Below are positions 8,313 through 16,596 of a stretch of DNA of 64,000 nt, piece by piece. The stretch covers positions 1-64,000 of the forward strand of contig ONIG01000005.1 in NCBI GenBank assembly GCA_900317855.1, read 5' to 3'. Position numbers and translations under genes: made by a program. A model generated the notes under the pieces. It worked only from the letters and a program-made list of their open reading frames with translations. It did no database searches and was not told the DNA's origin. This stretch comes from an uncultured Eubacteriales bacterium. Its GTDB lineage: Bacteria; Bacillota; Clostridia; Oscillospirales; Oscillospiraceae. Each line of letters begins with the position of its first letter. Within the stretch, counting starts at the first letter, position 1.

Positions 8313-8314
8313 TT

Positions 8315-9874
8315 TCAAGTCTTATTTCCGGGTGCCGCCGCCGCGCGCCGCGTGCGCAGACGGGCCGAGCCCGCATCGATGAGCCAGACGAGCAGGACAA
8401 AGCCGAGGAAAATGGCGCTGACATCATTCCACGCGTACTGGTTCATGGCGAAAATGAGCGGCGCGCCGATGCCGCCGGCGCCGACAAGGCCGAGCACGGA
8501 CGCCTCGCGGATGTTGACATCGAACCGGTAGAGCACAGCCGAGGAAAACGCCGGGCCGAGCTGCGGCAGCACCGCATAGCGGATGCGCGGCAGCAGGGAG
8601 ACACCCATTGCGCGCAGCGCGTCGTAGGCGCGAAAATCCAGCGACTCGATCGCCTCGGTGAAGCGCTTGCTGAGCAGACCGATGCTGCACACCGCGAGCG
8701 TCAGCACGCCGGTGAACGCGCCGGGTCCGGAGACACGGATGAAGATGAGCCCATAGATCAAAAACGGCACGGAGCGGATCGCCACGATGAGCGCCCGGAA
8801 CAGCAGCGCGACCGGGCGCGGCAGCAGCTTCGGCGTGCTCAAAAACGCCAGCGGCAAAGCGAGCAGCGCGCCAAGGCCGGTGCCGGCCAGCGCGATGCCG
8901 ACCGTCTCGAGCAGCAGCCAGCCGAGCCCGTCCTTGCCGGTGCCGAAAAAGAAGCGCCAGTCCGGATGCAGCAGGCCCGTACCCATCGCCGCGAGTACGC
9001 TCCGGCTCGTGTGCGCCAGATCCGGCGCCTCGATGCCCGCCGTGCAGACGACCACGCACACCAGCACCGCCGCCCAGAGCGTGCGCTTTGCCCCGCGCGG
9101 GATGCTGCGCTCGCCGCGGATGATGCGCCCAAGCGCATGGCTGAGCCACTCGATGCAGCAGACGGTCACGAACAGGCACACGAGGATCGCACCGACGCGG
9201 CCGTACTCCCGCCACGAGATCTTCTCGTTGAGCAGCAGGCCGATGCCGCCGGCGCCGACATAGCCGAGGATGGCACTGTGGCGCACATTCGTCTCGAGCA
9301 GATAGAGCGCATTGGTCAGGTAGCCCGAGGCGATCTCCGGCACGACGGCGCACGCATAGGCCCGCGCCGGGGACGCGCCCATGGCGCACAGCGCGCGGTA
9401 GGGCGCGAGCGTCAGCACCTCGATGTCCTCATAGGTCAGGCGCGTCATGACGGCCAGTGTGAAGAGCGTGATGGCGACCGTGCCGGAGAACGTGCCAAGG
9501 CCGAACAGGAACGTCGCCAGCAGCGCAAGGATCAGCGCCGGGAACGAGCGCAGCACCTGCACCAGAAAGCGCAGCACCGCGCGCACCGGCGCGGGACACG
9601 GCAGATTGTGCGCGCACAGCGGCGCGAAGCCGAGCGCCAGCGCGACGCCCAGCGCCGTACCGGTGACAGACATACGCAGCGTCGCCAGCAGCGGCGCCAC
9701 GATCGCGGACAGATAGCTCCAGTCCGGCGGGAAGAGCTGCGCGGCAATGTCGCGCAGGTGCGCCCGCCGCGCCCAGAACACCGCGGGGTCGCACCCCGTA
9801 AGCCGGAACGCCAGCACAAACAGCGCGAGCACGCCCAGTGCCCGCGCCCAGCGTTTGCCGCGGGAGCGCGTCAT
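8315..9874 (-). CDS. phnE: PhnE-type ABC permease, two permease domains fused
   Basis: 519 aa, about twice the usual PhnE length (~270), because two complete permease domains are joined. Each carries the ABC-permease loop followed by the same glycine-rich motif: NVRHSAILGYVGAGGIG near residue 225 and NIREASVLGLVGAGGIG near 470. It should form the membrane channel with PhnC and PhnD. The start overlaps the phnC stop by 4 bp. The substrate may be phosphonate, phosphite or another small anion or cation. Confidence 0.9.
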   Translation of the reverse strand: MTRSRGKRWARALGVLALFVLAFRLTGCDPAVFWARRAHLRDIAAQLFPPDWSYLSAIVAPLLATLRMSVTGTALGVALALGFAPLCAHNLPCPAPVRAVLRFLVQVLRSFPALILALLATFLFGLGTFSGTVAITLFTLAVMTRLTYEDIEVLTLAPYRALCAMGASPARAYACAVVPEIASGYLTNALYLLETNVRHSAILGYVGAGGIGLLLNEKISWREYGRVGAILVCLFVTVCCIEWLSHALGRIIRGERSIPRGAKRTLWAAVLVCVVVCTAGIEAPDLAHTSRSVLAAMGTGLLHPDWRFFFGTGKDGLGWLLLETVGIALAGTGLGALLALPLAFLSTPKLLPRPVALLFRALIVAIRSVPFLIYGLIFIRVSGPGAFTGVLTLAVCSIGLLSKRFTEAIESLDFRAYDALRAMGVSLLPRIRYAVLPQLGPAFSSAVLYRFDVNIREASVLGLVGAGGIGAPLIFAMNQYAWNDVSAIFLGFVLLVWLIDAGSARLRTRRAAAAPGNKT

Positions 9875-10629
9875 GGCGCAGCCCCGCTTTCCGCGCCGCC
9901 GTAGATCCGCGCGAGGTCTGCGTCCGTCACGGCGGCGGGCGCGCCGTCGAGCACGATCCGCCCGGCATGCAGGCCAAGGAGCCGGGTGGAAACCGCCCGG
10001 CTCTGGTCGAGATTATGACTGTTCATGAGAATGGCGACACCCTCCGTGCGCTGAATGTCCTGCAGCAGCGCGAGGATCTGCCGACCGGTGACCGGGTCGA
10101 GCGAGGCGACCGGCTCGTCCGCCAGCAGCAGCGAGGGCTTTCGCATGAGCGCACGCGCGATGGCGACGCGCTGCTTCTGCCCGCCGGACAGGCTGCAGAC
10201 CGGCTCGTCGCATTTGTCCGCCAGGCCGACGCGCGCGAGCAGCCGCTCGGCCTCCGTAATCTGCGCGCGCGAAAACAGGCCCAGCAGCGCCGCCGGCAAC
10301 GTCATGTCCGGCAGGCAGGCATTGAGCACGTTCTGCCGGCAGGAGACCGGCTCCACCAGCGCGAAGTCCTGATAGATGGTGCCGATGCGCTTTTGCACGG
10401 CGCGCTTGGCGCGGCCGCGCGCGCGGGAAAATGGCTGCCCGTCGATGCACACTTCCCCGCCGTCGCACGGCAGTGTGCCGTTGAGAATGCGAAACAGTGT
10501 CGTCTTCCCGGCGCCGGACGGGCCGATGACGGACACGAATTCCCCCGGCTCCACGCAGAAAGAGACGTCCGCCAGCACTTGCGGCCGGCTGCCGAAGCGC
10601 TTGCTGATGTGTGCAGCTTCCAGCAGCAT
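9871..10629 (-). CDS. phnC: PhnC-type ABC transporter ATP-binding protein
   Basis: 252 aa with Walker A (GPSGAGKTTL), Q-loop (YQDFALVEPVSCRQN), signature (LSGGQKQRVAIARAL) and Walker B (LLLADEPVASLD), all intact. The start at 10629 (MLLEAAHISKRF) follows GGAAAG and lies 4 bp after phnD. It energises the importer with PhnE. Confidence 0.93.
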   Translation of the reverse strand: MLLEAAHISKRFGSRPQVLADVSFCVEPGEFVSVIGPSGAGKTTLFRILNGTLPCDGGEVCIDGQPFSRARGRAKRAVQKRIGTIYQDFALVEPVSCRQNVLNACLPDMTLPAALLGLFSRAQITEAERLLARVGLADKCDEPVCSLSGGQKQRVAIARALMRKPSLLLADEPVASLDPVTGRQILALLQDIQRTEGVAILMNSHNLDQSRAVSTRLLGLHAGRIVLDGAPAAVTDADLARIYGGAESGAAP

Positions 10630-10633
10630 GGGC

Positions 10634-11677
10634 TTACTTTCCGGCGGACTTGAGCATGGCCTGCGCGTCACGCTCGCCGTCATAGTCCGAATCCTTGCCC
10701 CACGTATAGCCGACCTGACTGAAAACGCTGATGATTTCCTTGCCCTCGTCGGTCTGGGCGATCTCGATGAACGCCTCGCCGAGCGCCTTGCGGAAATCCT
10801 CGTCCGCCATAAGGTCGGAGGTCTTGCTGTAGGCGATCATGTCGTTGTAGATACCCTCGGTCACGCCGATGATGCCGGTCTGCTCGACCATGGGGGCCGT
10901 GCCGCCAAGCTTCTCCTGCCAGATGGGCGCGTTTTTGATGCGGATGTGGCCGTAAGAGACCATCACGTCCGCCTGACCGGTGGCCAGACGTGCGAGCGAC
11001 GTGCTGTGCGAATCGGACTGCACCACGTGGTCCAGATCGGCAATGGTCTTGCCGTAGTGCTCCTGCAGCCAAAGGCTCGGATAGATGTAGCCGGATGCAG
11101 ACGTCGGGGCGAGCACGGACCAGGTCGCGCTGTTGAGATCGTCCCACGTCAGTTCCTCACCGGCGTTGACCTTCTTGAGCAGCTCCTGCCCCTTCGCGCT
11201 CGGGCCGGCCAGAATGATCGAGCGGTAGTAAGTCGTCATGTCCTGCGTGTTTTCCTCGATGGTGCCGTCGTTCCAGTCGGCGGGGTTGTCGGAGTCCTTG
11301 TTGATGCCATAGCGCAGTGCCGTCAGCAGCACGTCGCAGTCATCGGAAAACAGGACATAGTTGCCGCCGGAGATGAAGCCGATGTCCGCGCTGCCGGCGC
11401 TGAGCGCCTCGCCCACGGCGGTGTAGCTCGTGCCGACGGTCATGTCGATGTTCTGCACGTCATAGCCCTTTTCCAGCAGCTTCGCCTTGAGCAGCGCCTC
11501 GAGCGGTTCGGTCGCCGTCGTGATCTGATCGGCGTCCGCATACGGGGAGAACGCGATCTTCAGACTCTCGATCGTCTTGGTGCCGCCGCTGGCTTTTCCG
11601 GCGTCCTTCTGGCCGCAGCCGGCCATCAGGCCGAGCGCCAGAACCAGAGACAGCATCATTGCCACTACTTTTTTCAT
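10634..11677 (-). CDS. phnD: PhnD-type substrate-binding lipoprotein
   Basis: 347 aa. A lipoprotein signal (MKKVVAMMLSLVLALGLMAGC, cleaved before Cys21) is followed by the PhnD fold (FSPYADADQITTATEPLEAL, TSYTAVGEALSAGSADIGFI). It captures substrate outside the membrane. The start is the second of two close ATGs because GGAGG then sits 8 bp upstream. Family members bind phosphonates, phosphite, phosphate analogues or other small compounds; specificity cannot be read here. The long structured leader upstream suggests ligand-responsive control. Confidence 0.9.
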   Translation of the reverse strand: MKKVVAMMLSLVLALGLMAGCGQKDAGKASGGTKTIESLKIAFSPYADADQITTATEPLEALLKAKLLEKGYDVQNIDMTVGTSYTAVGEALSAGSADIGFISGGNYVLFSDDCDVLLTALRYGINKDSDNPADWNDGTIEENTQDMTTYYRSIILAGPSAKGQELLKKVNAGEELTWDDLNSATWSVLAPTSASGYIYPSLWLQEHYGKTIADLDHVVQSDSHSTSLARLATGQADVMVSYGHIRIKNAPIWQEKLGGTAPMVEQTGIIGVTEGIYNDMIAYSKTSDLMADEDFRKALGEAFIEIAQTDEGKEIISVFSQVGYTWGKDSDYDGERDAQAMLKSAGK

Positions 11678-11720
11678 GTACATACCCTCCAGATTTTTTC
11701 TTTCCGTCGGCCGCAGGCAT

Positions 11721-11752
11721 AAAAAATTGGCATATGCAGCGCTGCATATACC
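11721..11752 (-). terminator. Terminator in the phnD leader
   Basis: 12-bp near-palindrome (11729-11740 with 11741-11752) followed by AATTTTTT on the minus strand. It lies between a structured leader and the phnD ribosome site, as in a transcription attenuator. Confidence 0.85.
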
Positions 11753-11929
11753 ATACCTGACGACCGGCAGACGCTGAGAATCCGCCCCTTGCGGACGGAT
11801 TTGGCCGGTCGATCCTCCCTGGGATCCTCTCAACCCGGAACACGGGCTCCCTCGCGATCTGGTTTCGTCATCATTTTCTGTTGAGCGCGGCGCCAGGGCG
11901 CTCCCCCTTTCGCCGCATTCCGGAAACCA
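11753..11929 (-). ncRNA. Structured 5' leader of phnDCE, candidate riboswitch of unassigned class
   Basis: About 175 nt between the predicted start (~11929) and the attenuator. Pairings visible on the minus strand: GGTTTC (11923-11928) with GAAACC (11861-11866), enclosing a GCGGCG/CGCCGC stem; a GGGA...TCCC stem enclosing GCCCG/CGGGT with a GAGAGGA element; and GACCGGC/GCCGGTC enclosing AATCCG/CGGATT. It partly resembles the P2/P3 region of a TPP aptamer but lacks its second half. I could not match it to SAM, cobalamin, glycine, ykkC, ZTP or M-box consensus from memory. Confidence 0.55.
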
Positions 11930-11935
11930 ATCGAC

Positions 11936-11964
11936 AGCTTACCACATAGCTCCGGAGAATGCAA
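11936..11964 (-). promoter_or_regulatory. Promoter for phnDCE
   Basis: TTGCAT (11959-11964), 17-bp spacer, TAAGCT (11936-11941), giving a leader of about 250 nt. Confidence 0.55.
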
Positions 11965-12027
11965 GCAGTTTGTAAAATGGAAGTAAAATTTCTGCCGCCG
12001 CAGCATTTTCACCGGCGAATGCGCAGC

Positions 12028-12058
12028 AAAATGCGGGCGGTGCTAATGCACCGCCCGC
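12028..12058 (-). terminator. Terminator of the small-protein cluster
   Basis: 11-bp stem GCGGGCGGTGC/GCACCGCCCGC (12033-12043, 12048-12058), loop of 4, then ATTTT on the minus strand. Confidence 0.75.
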
Positions 12059-12076
12059 AAGGGAAACCGAAAACTT

Positions 12077-12620
12077 CTACCGCGCGTCTCTGCAGCGCAT
12101 ATGATACGCTGATTGCAGGCAGACTCTCTGATGCTTTGGGAGTACTTGAAGCAGCGCCTCATACACTTCCTCATAATACATAATGCGCACAAACTCCTGA
12201 TTTGTCCGGAGAGAATTGATACGATTCGCCGGACTGTTGCCCTTATACTTTGGCAGTGGCCCGTAGCTCAAATAAATCCACCAGTTGGTTGATCCCGTCG
12301 TCGTTGCATAATCCATTCCGACCATACAGCGGTCATAGTACAAAACAACACTTTTGCGGAATGGGCGCGTACAGACCAGATGGTCCGGGTATAGATAAAC
12401 ATGCTCGTCCATGCTGATAAGCCAGAATACGCCAAACACACCCCCCCACCTCTATCGGGCCGATCGTTACAAGAATCAAAGCGTCTGTAAGAAATCCGTT
12501 ATACCACAGCCCGACAAACACTGCCACCACCATCACGCCCATCGCTGCTGCCCCAGCCAGCACAGATGGCGCACAGGCATACCCTTTTACTTTCTCTTTC
12601 TTCGACTTGGTTATCTGCAC
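12077..12620 (-). pseudogene. Two-TM protein with PH-like tail, frameshifted in a G7 tract
   Basis: A GTG start at 12620 (GAGGGGG 7 bp upstream) opens a frame with two hydrophobic segments that continues to IGPIEVGG, then runs into a G7 tract (C7 at 12441-12447 on plus). Past the tract the natural continuation is in another frame (VFGVFWLISMDEHVYLYPDH... to 12077). Removing one G joins the two into a ~180-aa protein: a membrane hairpin followed by a soluble domain rich in Tyr/Trp that resembles a bacterial PH-like domain. It may be a phase-variable gene, a decayed gene or a base-call error. Family not recognised. Confidence 0.6.
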
Positions 12621-12666
12621 AGCTATTCCCCCTCAAAAGATGACGTTCCGGTCATCCATCCATATC

Positions 12667-12972
12667 TCAAATATGTTCTCTCCACCAGCGGTCAGTCTTG
12701 TATGCCTCGGGGATCGTCTCGTCAAACAGCGGATCGGCATACCCCATGGCTATCAGTTCGTCCACCCAGCGCTCACGAAGAGATGCCGGAAGCAGAGGCT
12801 TTGCACACCACGGGCAGTAATGGATCACGATATGCGAATGCCCATCCCCGCACGGGATGCCGTATTCATGAAACTTCGGCAGATATGAGATCGCTTCGCC
12901 ATCGCAGAGCCGTGCCGTGTGTTCCGTCACGATGCGGACATGTGCCTGCATATCTTCGCAGCAAAAATTCAT
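12667..12972 (-). CDS. Small Cys-rich protein, DUF6980-like
   Basis: 101 aa. The MNFCCEDM start, the PKFHEYGIPCGDG middle, the HYCPWC pair and the WVDELIAMGYADP tail match a small zinc-type family that I recall as DUF6980, often seen as a stray or immunity-like gene. The start at 12972 has ATAGGAG 8 bp upstream. Four or more cysteines could bind zinc. It lies in an AT-richer patch with two other small genes. No function is established. Confidence 0.7.
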   Translation of the reverse strand: MNFCCEDMQAHVRIVTEHTARLCDGEAISYLPKFHEYGIPCGDGHSHIVIHYCPWCAKPLLPASLRERWVDELIAMGYADPLFDETIPEAYKTDRWWREHI

Positions 12973-13027
12973 ACATTCCACTCCTATATCTCTCATCGGT
13001 TGAAAGATTGCGCGCACCCATCCTCGC

Positions 13028-13402
13028 TCATTTTTTGCGCTTCATGCTATAAAAGGCACCAAAGAACACAATTGCGAACATGCCCAGTAATCCAAAACCA
13101 TAGTCAATATATAACACAATATCGACCGCTTCGCGAGTACGGATTACGGCTGCCAAAAGAAAGTTCGCGATTCCCAGAAGATATGCGTAAATCTGCAGGC
13201 AAACGGCGACCGTCGAAAAATAACTGCGTTGGTTTTTATCGCGCAAGAACAAAAACACTTTGAGCACGCGAGTGTTTTTCAACTTCACACGATGATGGCC
13301 GGACAGCCGCTCCGAGATCAGCACCTGATCGTCAAAGTGGTACCCGCCAAACAGGAATCCGACCAGCAAAAGCAGCCCCATTTTCAGCAGCTCCACGTTC
13401 AT
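13028..13402 (-). CDS. Small membrane protein of unknown function
   Basis: 124 aa with about three hydrophobic segments: near the N-terminus (LLKMGLLLLVGFLFGG), the middle (VAVCLQIYAYLLGIANFLLA) and the C-terminus (YGFGLLGMFAIVFFGAFY), ending in a basic MKRKK tail. The start at 13402 is preceded by GGGAGA. Base composition is visibly more AT-rich than the flanking genes. Not recognised. Confidence 0.6.
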   Translation of the reverse strand: MNVELLKMGLLLLVGFLFGGYHFDDQVLISERLSGHHRVKLKNTRVLKVFLFLRDKNQRSYFSTVAVCLQIYAYLLGIANFLLAAVIRTREAVDIVLYIDYGFGLLGMFAIVFFGAFYSMKRKK

Positions 13403-13491
13403 TTCTCCCACTTCAGGCCATTCTATTTGCATTCTAACACACCCCTGCGCGGTTGTCCACGCAAAGCAATGGCACGCGCGGCGTACCCGCC

Positions 13492-13519
13492 TCATATTCC
13501 CCGCGGAAATTCATATACT
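13492..13519 (+). promoter_or_regulatory. Candidate sigma-E promoter for spoIIID
   Basis: TCATATT (13492-13498), 13-bp spacer, CATATACT (13512-13519), close to the sigma-E consensus (-35 ATATT, -10 CATACAnT). spoIIID is sigma-E-dependent in Bacillus. Confidence 0.6.
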
Positions 13520-13548
13520 GAATTACGCAAATATGGGGAGTGGTGTAA

Positions 13549-13797
13549 GTGCACACGGACATGGAAGCGCGCGCATGCGATCTTGCGGAATATCTTCTCG
13601 CCAACAATACCACCGTCCGCGCCGCCGCCAAACAATTCGGCGTTTCAAAATCGACCGTCCACAAGGATCTGACGGAGCGGCTGGAAAAGATCAACCCCGC
13701 GCTCTATCAGCAGGTCCGGCAGCTGCTGGACCGCAACAAGGCGGAGCGGCACATCCGCGGCGGCATGGCGACGCGGCGAAAATACAAAGGTACATAA
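13549..13797 (+). CDS. spoIIID: Sporulation transcriptional regulator SpoIIID
   Basis: 82-aa mother-cell DNA-binding protein. The helix-turn-helix (TTVRAAAKQFGVSKSTVHKD) and the basic tail (NKAERHIRGG, RRKYKG) are family hallmarks. The GTG start at 13549 has GGGGAG about 8 bp upstream. It represses and activates sigma-E/sigma-K regulon genes. Confidence 0.96.
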   Translation: MHTDMEARACDLAEYLLANNTTVRAAAKQFGVSKSTVHKDLTERLEKINPALYQQVRQLLDRNKAERHIRGGMATRRKYKGT

Positions 13798-13801
13798 ACC
13801 G

Positions 13802-13846
13802 GCGCGCGGCCTCCCGGACGGGCGGCCGCGCTGCGCATATTTTTTG
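13802..13846 (+). terminator. spoIIID terminator
   Basis: 8-bp GC stem GCGCGGCC/GGCCGCGC (13804-13811, 13824-13831) with a T6 run at 13840-13845. Confidence 0.65.
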
Positions 13847-13862
13847 CAAAAACGGAAACGCT
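13835..13862 (+). promoter_or_regulatory. Candidate forespore promoter for spoVAD-spoVAE
   Basis: GCATA (13835-13839), 14-bp spacer, GGAAACGCT (13854-13862), similar to sigma-F/sigma-G type elements. spoVA genes are forespore-expressed in Bacillus. The match is loose. Confidence 0.3.
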
Positions 13863-13880
13863 ACCGTCGAAGGTGATTGC

Positions 13881-14903
13881 TTGAAATCCAAACGAATCGG
13901 ACCTCAGACCGTGCAGTTTACCGCCCCGCCCGTGATCCTCGCCTCCGCCAGCGTCGTGGGCAAAAAGGAGGGCGAGGGCCCGCTGCGCGACCGCTTTGAC
14001 AGCGTCAGTCAGGACACATATTTCGGCACGAAGAGCTGGGAACAGGCCGAGAGCGCCATGCTGCGGCAGTGCTTCGACCTCGTATGCCAGAAAGCCGGGC
14101 TGCAGCCGGAACAGCTCGACTATGTGCTCTCCGGTGACCTGCTCAACCAGTGCGTGGGTTCGGCCTATGCCATGCGCGACATCGGCGTGCCCTATCTGGG
14201 GCTGTACGGTGCGTGCTCGACGATGGCGGAATCGCTCAGTCTGGCCGCCATGCTCATCGACGGCGGCTATGCCGAGCACGCCGCCGCGCTCACGAGCTCG
14301 CACTTCTGCTCTGCCGAGCGGCAGTACCGGTTCCCGCTGGAGTACGGCGGTGTGCGCACGCCGACCGCGCAGTGGACCGTCACCGGCTCCGGCGCGCTCA
14401 TTCTCGGCGCGGCCGGCAACGGGCCGCGCGTGACGATGGTGACGACCGGCAAGATCGCCGACGCGGGCATCACGGACGCAAACAACATGGGCGCTGCGAT
14501 GGCGCCCGCAGCCTACGAGACGCTCAAGGCGCACTTTGCCGACACCGGCCGCACACCGGACTACTATGATCTGATCGTAACCGGCGACCTCGGCAAGATC
14601 GGGCACGTCGTCGTGACGCGGCTGTTTCAGGACGACGGCATCGACCTCGAGGGGCTCTATACCGACTGCGGTCTGCTGATCTATGACCTCGAGGGGCAGG
14701 ACGTGCACGCGGGCGGCTCCGGCTGCGGATGCAGCGCATCCGTGCTCGCGGGGCATCTGCTGAAGCTGCTGGAGGGCGGCCAGATCCGGCGGCTGCTGTT
14801 TGCGGCGACCGGCGCGCTCATGTCGCCCACCGCGTCCATGCAGGGCGAGAGCATCCCCGGAATCTGCCACGCCGTGGCGATCGAAACGCAGGTGAACACA
14901 TGA
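13881..14903 (+). CDS. spoVAD: Stage V sporulation protein AD
   Basis: 340 aa, full length for SpoVAD, a thiolase-fold protein that binds dipicolinic acid as part of the SpoVA import channel of the spore inner membrane. Recognisable blocks are PPVILASASVVGKKEGEGPL, GACSTMAESL, FCSAERQYRFPLEYGG and GGSGCGCSA. A TTG start at 13881 behind AAGGTGA is inferred. It overlaps spoVAE by 4 bp. The partner spoVAC, usually directly upstream, is absent here. Confidence 0.95.
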   Translation: MKSKRIGPQTVQFTAPPVILASASVVGKKEGEGPLRDRFDSVSQDTYFGTKSWEQAESAMLRQCFDLVCQKAGLQPEQLDYVLSGDLLNQCVGSAYAMRDIGVPYLGLYGACSTMAESLSLAAMLIDGGYAEHAAALTSSHFCSAERQYRFPLEYGGVRTPTAQWTVTGSGALILGAAGNGPRVTMVTTGKIADAGITDANNMGAAMAPAAYETLKAHFADTGRTPDYYDLIVTGDLGKIGHVVVTRLFQDDGIDLEGLYTDCGLLIYDLEGQDVHAGGSGCGCSASVLAGHLLKLLEGGQIRRLLFAATGALMSPTASMQGESIPGICHAVAIETQVNT

Positions 14904-15262
14904 TCCTTGGCTATGTAAAAGCATTTTTGATCGGCGCCGTGCTGTGTATGATCGGTCAGGTGCTGATCGACAAGACGAAGCTGACCCCGGCGCGCATCCT
15001 GACGCTGTACGTGGTGGCGGGCGTAGTGCTCGGCGCGGTTGGCATCTATGAGCCGTTCGCCAAATGGGCGGGCGCGGGTGCGACCGTGCCGCTGACCGGT
15101 TTCGGCAATCTGCTGGCGAAAGGCGTGCATGATGCCGTGGCCGAAAAGGGCGTGCTCGGCGCGTTTACAGGCGGCTTCACGGCCGGCGCTGCCGGAATCT
15201 GCGCAGCTATTTTCTTTGGTCTGCTCGTGGCGATGTGTTTTAAGTCCAAAGATAAGCAATAA
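14900..15262 (+). CDS. spoVAE: Stage V sporulation protein AE
   Basis: 120-aa membrane protein with about four hydrophobic segments (YVKAFLIGAVLCMIGQVLID, LTLYVVAGVVLGAVGIY, the GFGNLLAKGV region and GAAGICAAIFFGLLVAMCF). It is part of the SpoVA dipicolinate channel. Its ATG overlaps the spoVAD stop (ATGA), so the two are translationally coupled. Confidence 0.95.
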   Translation: MILGYVKAFLIGAVLCMIGQVLIDKTKLTPARILTLYVVAGVVLGAVGIYEPFAKWAGAGATVPLTGFGNLLAKGVHDAVAEKGVLGAFTGGFTAGAAGICAAIFFGLLVAMCFKSKDKQ

Positions 15263-15296
15263 AAAAAGAACCGATCCGAAGATCGGTTCTTTTTTC
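15261..15296. terminator. Bidirectional terminator between spoVAE and korC
   Basis: AGAACCGATC/GATCGGTTCT stem flanked by A7 and T6, so it works for both converging transcripts. Confidence 0.9.
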
Positions 15297-15308
15297 TTCT
15301 ATAGCGGT

Positions 15309-15848
15309 TTAGCCTCTTGCAGCGGCTTCGCCGGCCTCGAGCGCCTTCATGTTGCCCTCGAGGAACTTGGCCTTCCTCTCGCCAAGCTCGATGCGGATCG
15401 CTTCGCCAAGGATCTCGTTGGAGACGACCGGAGCCTTCTCCATCAGAGCGCCGAGGATCGCAACGTTCGCGCCCTTCGGGTTGCCGACAGACTCGGCAAT
15501 GGCGTTGGCGTCGCAGTAGACGACCTGGATGTCATCACGCTCGGCCTTGCGGTCAATGATGGAGCTGTTGATGACGAGGACGCCGCCCGGCTTGACGTGG
15601 CTCTCGAACTTGTCCAGGGACGGACGGTTCATCGCCACAACGCAGTCAGCCATGTCGACCAGCGGGGATGCGACCGGATCGTCGGAGACGATGACGGAGC
15701 AGTTCGCCGTGCCGCCGCGCATCTCGGGGCCGTAAGAGGGCAGCCAGGAGACATGCTTGCCGTCGAGCATGCAGGCCATAGCCAGGAACTTACCGATCAG
15801 GAGCATGCCCTGACCGCCAAAGCCAGCAAAAATATATTCTTTCTTCAT
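15309..15848 (-). CDS. korC: 2-oxoacid:ferredoxin oxidoreductase, gamma subunit
   Basis: 179 aa with the gamma-subunit signature FAGFGGQGMLLIGK at the N-terminus and PSYGPEMRGGTANC. It contributes to CoA binding in the KorABCD enzyme, which oxidises a 2-oxoacid (2-oxoglutarate or similar) to acyl-CoA, CO2 and reduced ferredoxin. Last gene of the kor operon, 1 bp after korB. Confidence 0.93.
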   Translation of the reverse strand: MKKEYIFAGFGGQGMLLIGKFLAMACMLDGKHVSWLPSYGPEMRGGTANCSVIVSDDPVASPLVDMADCVVAMNRPSLDKFESHVKPGGVLVINSSIIDRKAERDDIQVVYCDANAIAESVGNPKGANVAILGALMEKAPVVSNEILGEAIRIELGERKAKFLEGNMKALEAGEAAARG

Positions 15849-15849
15849 A

Positions 15850-16596
<747 letters not shown>

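Noticed and set aside
8219-9904. Plus-strand open frame opposite phnE
   Set aside because: Composition is repetitive Arg/Ala/Gln/His, typical of an antisense frame in GC-rich coding DNA.
11753-11929. phnD leader as a classical TPP riboswitch
   Set aside because: Only the first half (GAGAGGA-type element in a GGGA/TCCC stem) resembles it; the CCTGAT...GGATAAT half is missing, in contrast to the true TPP element at 6290-6385.
12034-12058. Palindrome as a transposon end
   Set aside because: It is a simple intrinsic terminator; no transposase or target duplication is nearby.
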